Source: Euglena gracilis
Taxonomy: Eukaryota > Euglenida > Euglenophyceae > Euglenales
Length of the DNA: 64,000 nucleotides
Assembly (NCBI GenBank): GCA_039621445.1
Contig: CP154954.1
Location: forward strand, 4,141,437-4,205,436
Direction of reading: 5' to 3'
Part shown: in pieces, positions 32,277-43,312 of the stretch
Layout: each line of letters begins with the position of its first letter
Position numbering within the stretch: the first letter of the stretch is position 1
Notes under the pieces: generated by a model
The model's input: only the letters and a program-made list of their open reading frames with translations
The model's database searches: none
What the model was told of the DNA's origin: nothing
Position numbers and translations under genes: made by a program

Positions 32277-33506
32277 ACAAATAAAAAAATATTGGCCCGG
32301 CCAATAGCCAAATAGGGGGGGGGTGAGGGTAGCGGTGTGGCTGAATTTTTCATTCAATTAAGCAGCTACATTGCCTTCGAAAGCTTTCTTCTCTTCAACA
32401 GCCAATTCATCCCCAAGCCCAGTTTTAGTCACTTTGCCGTTTTGCCACGGTGAGCCATTTTTTTCCAACTTTCAAGGAATTTATCCATTTCAATTTGAAA
32501 ACAATTTCACCATTTTCCTTCACTATCCTTCGCAACTTGATCCGTCTGGGCAATCACACGCAATTCCAACCTTGGAGCTCTTGCGTTCCCACTCCATTAA
32601 CACTCTTTTACCACCAACAATGGCTTCCGGCACTGCCTTCATGGTTCACAAATCACATGCAAATTGCACCATCTCAATCAAATAACAACCAAAGCTCCAA
32701 ACAAAAGGGAGGTCTGCTGCCCAGCCGGGGAGGGGCAAATGTAGAAAGGCTGTGGAAAGGATGCTGGACCCCCCACGAATAGATTCGAATTGGTTCGGCT
32801 TAAAGACAACCCCTGCTTCAAGCACAAAACAAATATTCTCTCTGCATGACACTCAGATAAATTCAGTTTCGTTGGCCATACTTCCTTTTTTCTGGTTGCT
32901 GAAAGAAATTGGTTAGAATGGAAGTAGGCGAAGTCCCAAAACGCTGCCTTTTTTACATCATGATGCAATTTCCTCGTGACATCTTCTTGACACCGGACAA
33001 ATTGTCTGTGGAAATTGCATCGCCCTGTGGCTCTTCCTGATTACAATTGCCATTATTTTAACTTCATCAGTCTTCAGCAATACTCCATTCTGTTTCGAAT
33101 TCCAGCAGGCGCTCATTCCCTTCGCAAGATTCAAATTGCAGTACAAACAAGAGAGAAACCAGAGAATGAGGAGAGGGAGAGGGAACAGGGCAGAATGCTT
33201 TGCACTCACTTCCGATAACTTGGTCGACAAATTTCATTTTTCAAATGTCAAATTCAACTTTCATTCGGCGCTGGGGATGCTTCCGCAACGCGTGCATCAC
33301 ATGTTTCGCGGCATGCATCGCCTGTTCCGCGTGGAATGCATGGTGCTGCACCACGACGCCCCACCAGATCTGCAACCACCACAACAGGCAAAGCAATGGC
33401 TAAAAAGGTTCAAAATTGAGACATTGTCAAAATTGCAAATCAGCGGCCAAAAATGACCAACAACAGCATCAAAAATGGTTCAAATGGGAAACAACACCCA
33501 ATAAAA

Positions 33507-33574
<68 letters not shown>

Positions 33575-34480
33575 AAAGGGAAAAAAAAACAAAAAAAAAT
33601 GGCAACAAGTTGCCGAAGAGGAGGTTAAAAGCAGCCAAAGGTGGCCAAAGTGGGAAAAAAGTTTGAGCGATGTTGGAAATGAGTGAAACTTCCCACATGG
33701 TGCACACTGCGTCACGCGGTGCACGCGGTGCCACACGTGGTGCACGTGGTGTTGCGGCCCCCCCCCCCCCCCCCGGCTGGCCCTGGTCTCAACCCCACCT
33801 GAAAAATCCGCCATGGTTGGCCCCAGTCTGCCCTGGCTGGGCCGACTCGGCCAATGGTGCCTCCAAACAGCCAAACACTAACAATTACAACAACTAAACT
33901 TCAGGAATAAAACTTGCAGGGCAAAAAAAAGACAAGAAACTGGAAAAGGAATTGCTGATCGTTGGCCTGTTGCTGGAAATCACTCTCTGTTGGAAGCACT
34001 TGACGATGGCGTGTGGGAGACCTATGGAAAAATAAGGTCACCGAGCCCGAGTACTCCTTTTTCATATTTTCCCCCCAAATTGTGTACAACCCCATGCAAC
34101 CATAAAAAGCATACCCATCCAGGGAAGGTAGTTACCACCCCAACCTTCGGCTAAACGCAGCAATCAATCGCCTGCACGCCGCCTTAGCCGCTCTGGAGCC
34201 CGTCCACTCAACCCGCACATCGGCACCGCAGGGCAGCGACAGAGAGGAGAGCATTTTGTTGAGAGGAGGGATTCCCTGGGAAAAGGTGGGGGTGTTGGCA
34301 GATGGAACGTTGCAAATGCCGTCCAAGTCTGGGATTGTTCGTGTTCGTGTTGGCCACAACAGACCAAGGGGCAAACTAATTCAGGACAGCTATTAAGATT
34401 CCAATGGTCTTTAGGGTGCAAACGAGCCACCCAGATGAAAATACCAGTTGTTGTAAGCCAGCAACCCATGTGGGGGTTTA
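32277..34480. repeat. 1.8-2.1 kb duplicated segment, copy 1
   Basis: From about 32420 it is colinear with 44680-46400 in direct orientation. Shared strings include TTGCCACGGTGAGCCAT, TTCACAAATCACATGCAAATT, CCCCTGCTTCAAGCACAAAA and AACCCGCACATCGGCACCGC. It contains a poly(A) expansion (33508-33598) absent from copy 2, and a GTGCACGCGGTGCCACACG cluster (33718-33750) present in both. 32277-32420 is spacer. The open frames are not conserved between the copies. Confidence 0.9.
33508..33598. repeat. Poly(A) tract with few interruptions
   Basis: About 90 bp of A broken only by single T, C or short GGG. The corresponding place in the paralogue (about 45663-45700) has only short A runs, so the expansion followed duplication. 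The poly-Lys frame here is an artefact. Confidence 0.95.
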
Positions 34481-35430
34481 ACCACAAAAAAGCAAGACTA
34501 ATGACGAAACAACTGAATTAGGGGAAAACACATTTTTTTTGAGTTCTGGTTGGAGAGATAATGTTCCAGCAATGCCAGACATTTTTTCTTCCAGAAGTTG
34601 GCTTGTTTTGGCGAGATTCTGATCTTTGATTCTTGATCGGTCAGAGAAAATTCCGCCAGTCCATTTTAAGGATTTTAAGGGATTTTAAAGTTTTTCTAGC
34701 CGCCTTAAAAATAACAATGCCTGGCCAGGAGGGTGGGACCTGGGGGTGGACAGGGCCAGCCTGACGGGAATGAATTAGACTGGAAACACCACAGCAAGGA
34801 CCGTGAAAAAACCACCCAATGTTAGCAACCCCTTTGTGAGTAACCTCTAAATTTCAGCAGCCCTTTGGACTATTTTGGCCAACACCTGAATGCAAGCAAA
34901 CCCCAAACAAAAGACATTCCGAGCCTGGTGCTGTGAAGAAAATATTCATGAAAATGGCATTGGAGAGCTTGAAAGAAACATTCACCCCAAATTCAAATCA
35001 CCTTCAGCCCCTTTTCAGAACATAAATATAGGTGACCAATTGCTTATTCGGGGGATTTAGCAATCGAAGCAGGTGTTTCCCAAGGGACAGACATACCTTG
35101 GCCCCCTTTTATTTCACACACTGTGTCATTGATTGCCCGTGTCAAGAACAAACCCAAAACCTTGCCGTGTTTTGAACAGGGGGGTTGTTTCCTGGTTTAG
35201 GGGGGGTATCTCTTCCCTGAACACCCTTCCCCGGGCGTTTCGCCCCCTCCTCGTTGCATGCAGGCTTGCCCCAAAAGTGGACCCTTGGCATTACTTGTTA
35301 TCTTGGACCTTTTAACAATTTGGGTTATTTTGCTCATGGCCCAACAAAATTCTTAGCATCCAAACTTAGCCCCTTGATATTCTTCCCCCAGCCTGCCCGT
35401 TGTCAATGCTCTGTCTGCTGTCTCCCCCTG
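34481..35430. repeat. Segment inverted relative to 47.5-48.2 kb
   Basis: 34700-35420 is the reverse complement of about 47490-48190. Matches include the end of the macrosatellite-like tail (GCAAACCCCAAACAAAAG), CAGGTGTTTCCCAAGGGACA and TGTTTTGAACAGGGGGGTTG. The 12-kb separation in opposite orientation makes this a large inverted-repeat pair. 34481-34700 is AT-rich spacer. Confidence 0.85.
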
Positions 35431-35984
35431 CTGTTTCGGAAGGTGAGAGGGACGAAAATGTCAGCTCTTTTCCCTTCTGACCCAGACCTGCCCGGGAAAC
35501 TGTACTCTCCCCTCTGTCCCCGCTGTCCTGCCTTTATAGGGATTTCTCCTCCCTGTGTAGTCACTGACTTGTTGGGTGCTTCGGAAAGCAATTTTTGTGT
35601 TGTATCATATTTGCTTGGGTTTTCTTGTTTTATGTGTTCTGGCTTTTCAATTTTTTAAATTTTGTTCCTGGCATTGCGAAAATTTTTCATTAAATTTTCA
35701 GCTGTTTTTAAGTATTATTGCCTAAAATTTTTTTGACACCTGGGGGGGCCCGCAGCTCTTTGCAGCCCTGGACCCCCCCCCTCTCCCCATCAATGAGATT
35801 TATTTATTTCCCGCCGCCCGAAGGGCGGCTGGACGCTGACGGATTACGCGCTTTTAAGGGTCAACAGCCCTTGGACCAAAATAGCGTCTTAAAAAGGCTT
35901 AAAAAGCCTAAAAAGGTCTGAAAAAGGCCTTAAAATGCTTTAAAATTTCGGGGAAAAGGTGCATTAAAAATAATCATGCCTGCT
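35431..35984. other. Spacer ending in AAAAAGGCTTAAAA-type repeats
   Basis: 35880-35980 consists of degenerate 10-12-bp CTTAAAAAGGC units like those at 1990-2060, 4620-4690 and 48190-48240, which lead into R1 copies in every case. Upstream, 35431-35750 has no recognisable feature. Confidence 0.55.
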
Positions 35985-36540
35985 CCTGGAAAAGAGCAGG
36001 AACAGAGAGCAAAAAGAGAGAGACTTGTGAACGGCTGTCTTGCATGGCTTTCCACACGGGGTCAGTCCAGGGGTGGAAAGGTCTCTTTGTCACCCGAGAG
36101 TGCGCGACTCGCAGGCTCGGCTGAGTGCGTGTGTGGATGGCCCGGCGCGCTGGCGGTGCGTCAGCGCTGGCGGTGCAGACCGGAGGGGGGAGCGTCCCAG
36201 CCAAGTGGCAGAGGCACAACGGTGGAAGGAAGAGACGGCCAGGGTGGGCCGGCAGCGGCGGTGGGGGACGGGACGAAACAAACGAGCCGCAGTTACACCA
36301 TCATTATTAGGTCAAAGTCAAACACAACAAAATTTTGCTGTCGCCTCGTACGTTTTCACGGATCCTCTTGGCCGTGGGGAGCTTGGAAACCCGAGGGGTG
36401 CTTGGAAACTCGCGGGGAAGACTGAGCAACTCGAGGGGGAATATAACCCCACTCCCTGGGTAGCCATCAAAAATATTTCGTCTGAGTTGGAAGTGCAAAA
36501 GAAAGCACTTCTGTCGATCAGAAGGACGGTCCCTAACTTA
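35985..36540. repeat. R1 and R2 repeats in tandem order
   Basis: 35985-36335 is an uninterrupted R1 copy (GGCGGTGCAGACCGGAGG), followed directly by R2 (GAAACCCGAGGGGTGC, AAGCACTTCTGTCGAT) at 36345-36540. The same adjacency suggests R1 and R2 are two parts of one longer family. The 197-codon frame at 36040-36633 is not preserved in other copies. Confidence 0.8.
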
Positions 36541-37489
36541 AAAAAAAAATATTTTGGCAATACACTTCAACCGAAAAATATGGCCTTTTTACATGCAGGC
36601 GTCACTCTCCGGAAAGTCCGCAATGGGAAGTGAGGATTCCCGCCTTTGATAAAATGACGAATCATGGAGGTCCCTGAAATCCCTGGTGTCCCTGCACATG
36701 TGGATACTCCTTTCTGATGGAGGAGGTCTCTGAAACTCCAAATGCCTCCACAATGGTGCGGGTACTTCCGTCATCTTCGTCTGGGTTTTCTCTTAGGCGG
36801 GTTGCCCCTACGGAGGAAAAACAATGCCCCAGAGTGATTACACCATGGTTGGGATCAGTCAGTGAAACGGTAAATGAACTAAATGGGGAGTTAATGAGTC
36901 CAGGGATTGTTGGTCAAAATCTGATCCCAAAAATGGCCGAAAATTCCAAATGTTCCGACTCTGACAATTTTTTCTCTCCAAAACGGCAGAAATTGAGGTT
37001 TTGAGAAGTTGAGGCCCCAAAAAATGTGTGGGCCGTGGCAGAGAAAAAGGAATTCAGTCCCCCCACTTTGACCTCCGGAGTTGTATTCTGGCCAAGGTCG
37101 AAAACTTGCAGAATTCTGGCAGATTCCTGGAATGTTGTTCTGAAAGAAAAAAAAAGGTGTCCAAAAAAACTAGGGCAGTGACTCATTCTATTTTGAAAAT
37201 ATTAAATTAGTCATTAAAACTCATTTTGTTTGAAATGTTCTAAAAAAGAAACACAATTTTCTCTTTCCCTTTCGAAAAAGATTGTTGTAAAAACGTTTGT
37301 ATTGATGTGGCATAAATACAATTAATAATATAATAATATTTTTTTCCGTTTCTACTTTCACGTTTCTAAAAAGGTCTCAGCTGAAAATTGGGCCCCAAAC
37401 AGGGTTCGCTATAAGGACAGGTGGGGGGGGGGTCCGGACCCCCCCTGCAGGCCATACACCACTAAAATCGGAAGGAAAAAAATCGGAGC
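36541..37489. other. AT-rich unassigned stretch
   Basis: No gene or RNA is seen. 37368-37400 (AAAAGGTCTCAGCTGAAAAT) matches 50078-50100, and 36900-37020 has several AAAAATGGCCGAAAATTCC-type strings. G and C runs lie at 37422-37445. Confidence 0.4.
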
Positions 37490-37960
37490 AACACACAATG
37501 TTTGTCATTCTCCCAAACCAAATAACAGGAGTCGCGGAAAATTGCCTGTGAAGTGTCCCACGGGTAGCTCCCTCCAGCACATTTGATGGTTCAGCGAGGT
37601 CAAGCCAGCACACTGCTACCCCGCAAAGCGGTCAAGGTTGGGGGATGAAAGAAGGTCCGATATAACCTGGACTCAGTGGCACACTTCAGATTGCAAGAGG
37701 TGTGCCCCCCAAGGACACAATAACGTCCGCGGTATCGGCGTCTCTGGCCTATGGATGGTGAAACCCTGGGTGGAATTGCATCCCTGGACTGGGCGAGCCC
37801 TTTCCTGTTTTGAGATGTGTCACCGGGGGCTGGATTGTCACCCTCTGCCTCCGGTGAGGGGGTCCAAGGGACCCACTCACCCTACCCCCCCCCGGGGGAG
37901 GGGGTCCAAGACTAAAAAAACCCCTGCTTGGGACCCATCCGACATTGTGACAATTTAAAA
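37490..37960. repeat. Repeat family R3, member 2
   Basis: 37497-37800 matches 51960-52340 and 11990-12330 (AGCACATTTGATGGTTCAGC, TTGCAAGAGGTGTGCCCCCC). 37860-37925 has GGGGGTCCAAG twice, the second followed by ACTAAAAAAA, as in 28420-28450. Confidence 0.75.
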
Positions 37961-38454
37961 AATGAAATCACTGTTGTGCAATGGATAATTCTAACACGTT
38001 AATCCAGACAAACAATTTGTTTTAAGAGTGGATGCGAGCCAGTATCAATTGATTGGGGAGGATAGGGCTCCTACTCCAGAAGACGCACGGGCCAAGCGTA
38101 CGGTGCCTGTCGCCTTCGTGAGTAGGAAGCCCACCATAATGCAACAACCCCCATTTTTTTTTGCAACAAGCCGGCCACCGAAGGCAGCCGGAAGGTTTTT
38201 TCGCATTGGGAAGAATTTTGTCTGTTGAATCTTGGACTCCCGGCCGCCATCAGCCTTGGAGATCCGGCAGTATTGGTCATCTTGGACCTCCCCCCTGTGG
38301 TGAGGCTCGCCGTTTGAAACTTCACTGGGGGGTCCTGGACACCTTCCCTCCCTCGCATAAACCAATGGTGAACTTCACCGGTGAAGCTTTTATCAAAATT
38401 TCCGACCAAACGGCATCAAAATACACATATGGCACAAAGTTGGGCCCCCTCACC
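37961..38454. other. Spacer, no gene recognised
   Basis: Mixed-composition DNA. Overlapping open frames on both strands (38028-38409) have no recognisable domain. No repeat partner was found elsewhere in the window. Confidence 0.35.
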
Positions 38455-38606
38455 CAGGGTGAGGGGGGGGGTGAGGGGGGTGAGGGGGGGGTGAGGGGGG
38501 GGTGGGGGGGGGTGAGGGGTGGGGTGAGGGGTGGGGTGAGGGGGGGGGGTGGGGGGGGGGGGGGGGGGGGGGGGGGGGGAGGGGTGAGTGTTGGGGGGTG
38601 AGAGTT
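38455..38606. repeat. G-rich GGGGTGAGG array
   Basis: Units of GGGGTGAGG/GGGGGGTGA pass into near-pure G, then a short GGGTGAGTGTTGGGG tail. Strong G-quadruplex potential on the plus strand. A second array of the same type is at 38945-39135. Confidence 0.9.
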
Positions 38607-38921
38607 GGGTGGGCGCGATTTGACCACAGAGCGTGATTTGGCCACAAAAAAAGACCGGTAGACAAGGATGAGGTTATTTTTTTTGCCGGGGGGGGTCCGG
38701 GGGGGGGGGAGCCCCCCCCCCGGGCAATCGAACAGTTTCATACGCCGCGCGATTTGACCACAGAGCGCGATTTGGTCCACAAAATGACCGGTAGACAAGG
38801 ATGAGGTTATTTTTTTTGCCGGGGGGGTCCGGGGGGGCGGGAGCCACCCCCCCCCCCCCCCCGGGCACTTGAACAATTGAATATGTTCCGCGATTTGCAC
38901 AGAAAATGATCGATCAGAAGA
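38607..38921. repeat. Tandem 134-144-bp repeat, 2.3 copies
   Basis: Each unit has GCGATTTGACCACAGAGCG, CCGGTAGACAAGGATGAGG, a T run and TTTGCCGGGGGGGTCCGG. The full units are about 38614-38742 and 38747-38886; a third breaks off after CCGCGATTTGCACAGAAAA. Unit length differs mainly in the G/C runs. Confidence 0.85.
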
Positions 38922-38944
38922 AATAACACCCATATTTCCGGGAC

Positions 38945-39135
38945 TATGGTGGGTGAGGGGGGGGGGAGGGGGGGGGGGGGGGGGGGTGGGGGGCGGGGCG
39001 GGGGGGGGGGAGGGGTGAGGGGTGAGGGGTGGGTGAGGGGTGGGTGAGGGGTGGGTGACGGGTGGGTGAGGGGTGGGTGAGGGGTGGGTGAGGGTGAGGG
39101 GTCGGTGAGGGTGAGGGGTGGGTGAGGGGGCCCCA
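38945..39135. repeat. G-rich GGGTGAGGGGT array
   Basis: Near-pure G, then about 14 degenerate units of GGGTGAGGGGT. Together with 38455-38606 it brackets the 134-bp tandem repeat. The 360-codon minus-strand Pro/His/Ser frame (38322-39404) crosses all three arrays and is a composition artefact. Confidence 0.88.
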
Positions 39136-39749
39136 CTTTGTGCCATGACTCTCAAAATAGTCATTTTTAGAGGAAAAAGAACAAAATATGACAAAGCAAA
39201 AAAAAAAAACACCCAAACGCTCAAAATGGTGACATTCACCGCCCGGTACCCCCCCTTTCCACGGTGAATGTTCATCGCAGGGGGGGGGGTCCAGGATCCC
39301 CGTGCGCGCCAAAAACCCGTTGTTTCAACCTGGCATGCTGTTTCCACGTAAAGAAGAAAGCAGAGCCAGCGAAAAAATGTCTGCACCACAGAGTTCCCAC
39401 CCACTGCTTTGAAATAAATATTTGTTTTAGTTTTATATTTTGTGCTTATCCCACGAGCACGAGGAAGATCAAGTTTTGTTACTTTTTTGTCTTTTCACGT
39501 GGATGATCTCACAATGTTGTCGATTCTTCAACATTTTTGGTTGCCATGTATTTCTGTCCAGATTCTGTATAACACCCTCCCCAAAAACAATCACCTTGGT
39601 CATCACAGACTTGGGAAGGAAAACAGGTCCAGATAGCATTTCCTCCTGCCTGGAAAAACCATAGCGCGAAATTGGAATCCTTGAGATTTCGGTGAGTATT
39701 CTGAATATGATAATTATGAAATAGTTATAAAATTGGTATAAAACCCAAC
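39136..39749. other. Spacer, no gene recognised
   Basis: An A run (39198-39210), C and G runs (39246-39292), then AT-rich DNA. The frames at 39440-39664 show no domain. Confidence 0.35.
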
Positions 39750-40230
39750 AAGGGTGTTTTGGCTTGGAAGCTTGGAGTTCAAATCTCATTAAATGCACCT
39801 ATATACATCGCACCAACTATCTGCAAAAGTTCTGCCGACCTGGACGGCCAACTGGCGGTGATGGGATTGCAAGAGCTTCAGCAGCCCCAGGCTACTGTGC
39901 ATGTGGTCTCTTACATGGCTCCTGATAGTTCTATTGTTCATTCTGAATCCAGCCAGCAAATAATTAAGGAGGGCTTGCCAACAAAAAACAATCATGCTTC
40001 AAAACCACACAATGATGCTTGTGACATTCTCGTTCATATTTTGGCCATCAGAGCTCTGGAAATTTGTCAGAGAATGAGAAAGTGCCATTCTCTCTCCTTT
40101 TTTAGGCACACATTATTTTGAATGTTCGATAATTGAATTACTTGATATTTAACGACTGTTGTGATTTCTTCAGCCGCGTCGTGCCCGGAATTTCTTAAGG
40201 TGGACCCCTACCCCCTGGGAGTACAGTTTT
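39750..40230. repeat. Repeat family R4, copy 2
   Basis: Direct paralogue of 30003-30475. In this copy the sequence following GGCTTGGAAGCTTGGAGTTC differs by a 10-20-bp indel. No coding frame is shared by the two copies. Confidence 0.82.
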
Positions 40231-41042
40231 TCCAGCAAACACCTGCCAGTCGGATAGTGGACGCCCCCCAGGGGGGTGAGTGGGTATAACCTCGGCCGGC
40301 CAATGAAAACCAGCCTGTAACAAGAAAAAAAATTGATGAAAAGGATCCAAAATGGCCAAAAATGGTTGTTTCGGGGGTTTTCACCTCAATTTGAAGCGGT
40401 GTAAATTGCCCATGAAAATTTTGAGTGCATTCCAGAAACCGGTAAAATTGTTCTCAAAAACGGTCAAATTTTTTACCAACGGTCAAATTTAATTTAGGTA
40501 AATTGCACTGGACGAAGAAATTTTTTACACGTATACGACGATGGAGTCGATGAAGCGGAAAACCGCTTAAATGAATTTTAAAATATATTTTAATGTAAAA
40601 TCAGAAAGAAATACGTAACACTAAAAGATAGTAGTAAATATGTCTGTAAACATACATACGTCCCCAATAAACGCCTTAGAAACAGACAGATAGGTAATAA
40701 GTGGCTTTAACTAGTTTTGCTATGTATACTACTTACCAACAAATATAATGGCAAAAAAAAGCATAAACCACAACCTTCACGGATACTGCAACACATGATA
40801 TTGCTGAAAACAGAACAGGACCAACATTAAGAGAAACACATCATTGCAAATTGAAAAAGAGGAGAGACCATCCTTTGTCATCAACTCTCGCTGACACCGA
40901 CGTTGGCCACTGTGGTGTCGGGTATACCTGTTGGCTGCCGGAGCCGCATGCGGCGGAAGCAGGCACCCGGCAGCCCCGTGGCTCCCCGCCTTGCACTACC
41001 GTAGACAAAATGATCTTATAACAAATTTCCTGCAATTCAGTT
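40231..41042. other. AT-rich flank upstream of the multi-exon gene
   Basis: 40500-40830 is the least repetitive AT-rich DNA in the window. GC rises at 40880-41000, where a minus-strand frame (40841-41059) is open but has no recognisable domain. TTCCTGCAATTCAG at 41027-41040 would serve as a splice acceptor for the first coding stretch. No core promoter can be assigned. Confidence 0.35.
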
Positions 41043-42189
41043 GACAATTGACGACACAAATGACGGACTTGACATTCTCAGGGACGCGAGCTGTACAACA
41101 GGAGATGCTCCGGTCGCACCCGTACCAGCTGTTGCAGAAGCTGTGGAATATCCTGGTGTTCTCTAGCGTTGCTGCACCTGGGCCACGAGGTGTGACAGTG
41201 TACCTGGAGGGGGAGACCGGAGGACGAGGTGAAGGGCACCACCGCTCATCTGGTGCTGCAGAAGTGCCTCATGCTGCTGATGAACCTGGAACGACTGATG
41301 ACTGCCGGAAGGCCGCCCTCGGAATACCAGCGGACCATCTCCCTCGCCCTGCTGGTCTGGCAAGACTGGATGTGACGGCTGCTCGGCTGCCCGGCTGCGA
41401 GGTCATGCTGTCAAGGCTGTCCTCTGCCAGCGGAACCCGCACGTGACCAGCTTCGACGTTACGCTACAGCTGTTCCTGAACCTTGGTGCCTCCTCCAGAG
41501 CGGCTCATCACAGCCATGGTAGCCTTTGGCGGCAGTTGGTACAGGAGATGGCACGTTGTGTGCGTGGCTTGGTTGGAAGCCCCGGAGAACGTCCATTTCC
41601 AAAGAGGGACAGCACCACGTGCAGTGGCTGCTGGACCCGGAGAACTTCTCCACCTGGATGGCACCCGAACCTCTTCCAACACATATGACCACTGAGCAGC
41701 TGCTGTGGCATTATTTGCAGACCCTTGACCGAGGGCAGCGCCTCGCATCGGACGTGGAGGAGTGGCTCAAGAACAACGTTGGTTGTGTGGACCCAGATCT
41801 TCTGCAGGAAAGACAAAAGGCCATCTCCACCTTCTTGGCACACTGAAGAAGCACGGCTGAAGCAGGAGAAATTCCACCACTGCCTCCAGATGAAGCGGAA
41901 ATCTCTTGTATGACATGTGGGAAGCGGAGAAAACGAAACGAAACGGAAGCACGCTTCATCAACTTGGAAAATGGATATTTCATTCCAGAAAGAACTGACG
42001 TAACCCTGCAGCCGGCCAACTGGTTGTGGACCAGACCTGAGCAGGGGCAGGTCCGTCGGCCTTGCAAGGAGCACGTCAACGACGTCATCACCGAGCTGAA
42101 GAACAATCTCCCGCAGGAGCTGATGCTGACTGGGTGGCTGGAGAGAGGAGACCACCCTACCTCCCTGTGCCGTTGTCTGCTTTCCCGAG
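41043..42189 (+). CDS. Exon block 1 of the ParB-like gene
   Basis: Protein-like sequence moves through three frames. 41199-41372 reads RPEDEVKGTTAHLVLQKCLM onward to YQRTISLALLVWQDWM. About 41400-41477 reads CQRNPHVTSFDVTLQLFLNLG-type sequence in the next frame. About 41477-41620 contains PPPERLITAMVAFGGSWYRRW. From 41620 the first frame returns with HHVQWLLDPENFSTWM and LASDVEEWLKNN. A TGA at 41847 interrupts it; the same frame then runs open to 42189 with ISCMTCGKRRKR (possible zinc-binding pair), VTLQPANWLWTRPEQ and VRRPCKEHVNDVITEL, the last resembling the start of a ParB domain. The donor is CGAG|GTGATA, phase 1. 41043-41198 is open in another frame but its status is unclear. Confidence 0.55.
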
Positions 42190-42330
42190 GTGATATTTCA
42201 CCTCACTCCAAATTATATGCAGAACTGATTCGGATTACTTTTATACTTCTTCATTCTTTTGCCATGTTTTTATATACTGCTTAAATAAAGGTGGGGGAAT
42301 GCAAATTTCTCTGTGGCATCTTTTTCACAG
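42190..42330 (+). other. Intron 1 of the ParB-like gene
   Basis: 141 bp, GTGATA...TTTTTCACAG, clearly more AT-rich than the flanking exons, phase 1. The preserved phase is the main evidence for splicing. Confidence 0.6.
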
Positions 42331-42668
42331 CTGCCGGGAAGTGGGTCATACTGAGTGGACAACACCATTTCCTGGCCGCGGCAGCCATCGCCGACGCCGC
42401 GATCACCGATACGCCCCTGTCCTTCACGGAGAGGTTCCGGTGCAAAATGGTGAAGGAAAACACCCACATCATGGAGTGCCAGCAGCTGGCCGGCAGGCTG
42501 CAGGGCATGGACGGAAACGTGATGGACATGACGCTGGCAGACTGGCAGACTCCCTGCAACCGGGAGGCCACTGAAATACATGGGGTGCCCTACAACTCAA
42601 TGAAGACGGAGCTGTTGAAGACCGTGTTCAGCAAGACAGGCTGTTGGGAGACGGTGGATAGCGTCCTG
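42331..42668 (+). CDS. Exon 2 of the ParB-like gene
   Basis: The acceptor TTTTTCACAG at 42321-42330 is strong. The exon supplies two bases to complete the codon left by exon 1, and the frame stays open for 112 codons to the donor CCTG|GTGTGC. The key motif GKWVILSGQHHFLAAAAI matches the beta-strand plus G-x-(R/H)-(R/H)-x-x-A signature of ParB/sulfiredoxin folds, where this loop binds nucleotide. The following FRCKMVKENTHIMECQQLAG is plausible helix. The Arg usual in the GERR/GQHR motif is His here. ParB-like domains act on DNA or nucleotides in known families; the substrate here is unknown. GC is high, and a second frame is open but less protein-like. Confidence 0.6.
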
Positions 42669-42840
42669 GTGTGCTTGGTTGTTGGCATCATAATAAAATA
42701 AATACCTGCAGAGGATGAGAAACATGTGTACATGGACAAAAATAATGTCCATTGTGTGAATGTGTTGATAGACATGAATATAATTTGAATTGTTTCCCCG
42801 CTTCAATTTTATTCTGATGTGGTTGTTTTCATCCTCTCAG
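42669..42840 (+). other. Intron 2 of the ParB-like gene
   Basis: 172 bp, GTGTGC...ATCCTCTCAG, AT-rich, phase 0. Confidence 0.58.
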
Positions 42841-43047
42841 GGGACCTGGGTGAAGGCCATGTTCCCGGTCACGCCCACGGAGGAGGAGCCCCCGCCCAAG
42901 CAGGACGGCCAGGGGGCAAAGGAGTACAAATCCAAGGAGACTAAAGAATCGCAGGAAAAGCCCAAGGAGAAGGAGTCCAAAGACAAGCCGCACAAAAAGC
43001 CCAAAGACATATTCAAGAAAGGCGCTCGGGGGTCCGCCTCCTTGTAG
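42841..43047 (+). CDS. Exon 3 of the ParB-like gene, Lys/Glu-rich tail
   Basis: The acceptor ATCCTCTCAG ends at 42840 and the junction is phase 0. The block opens with GTWVKAMFPVTPTEEEPPP, followed by about 35 residues dominated by Lys, Glu, Asp, Ser and Pro. This is probably disordered and possibly a nuclear or nucleic-acid-contacting tail. A TAG ends the frame at 43045. It may be the natural end, or the exon may use an earlier donor (CGGG|GTCCGC) to reach block 4. Beyond the TAG the same frame stays open for 25 codons. Confidence 0.5.
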   Translation, partial: GTWVKAMFPVTPTEEEPPPKQDGQGAKEYKSKETKESQEKPKEKESKDKPHKKPKDIFKKGARGSASL

Positions 43048-43312
43048 CCGGCCCGGCACTCCGAGTCGTCCCTGGAGCCGCTAGAGGGTGTGGCGCAGAA
43101 AGAGTGGTGCAATAATTTTTGACAAGGTTCATTGAGTCATTCATATATGCCTTCATCTTTATTTAATAATTATTCATATAATTATTTTGTACTATTGAAG
43201 AAGCGTGTTTCTGCTTTTTTACCAATATGCAAATTCCATCTATTTTAAAAAAGTCTTTCATTCAGGACTGAATGCTGTTTGGGCATTTTCCTTGCTTTTT
43301 TTTCCTTTACAG

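Noticed and set aside
33416-33628. Poly-lysine small protein
   Set aside because: Poly(A) expansion; absent in the paralogous segment at 45.7 kb.
34132-34487. Minus-strand protein around 34.1-34.5 kb
   Set aside because: The paralogous stretch at 46.2-46.5 kb has frame-breaking indels; it belongs to a duplicated repeat segment.
38322-39404. 360-codon Pro/His/Ser-rich minus-strand frame
   Set aside because: Created by the GGGTGAGG arrays, which contain no stop codons on the complementary strand.
39750-39800. Second tRNA-like locus based on GAGTTCAAATCTC
   Set aside because: No A box at suitable spacing, and the paralogue at 30.0 kb lacks the B-box match.
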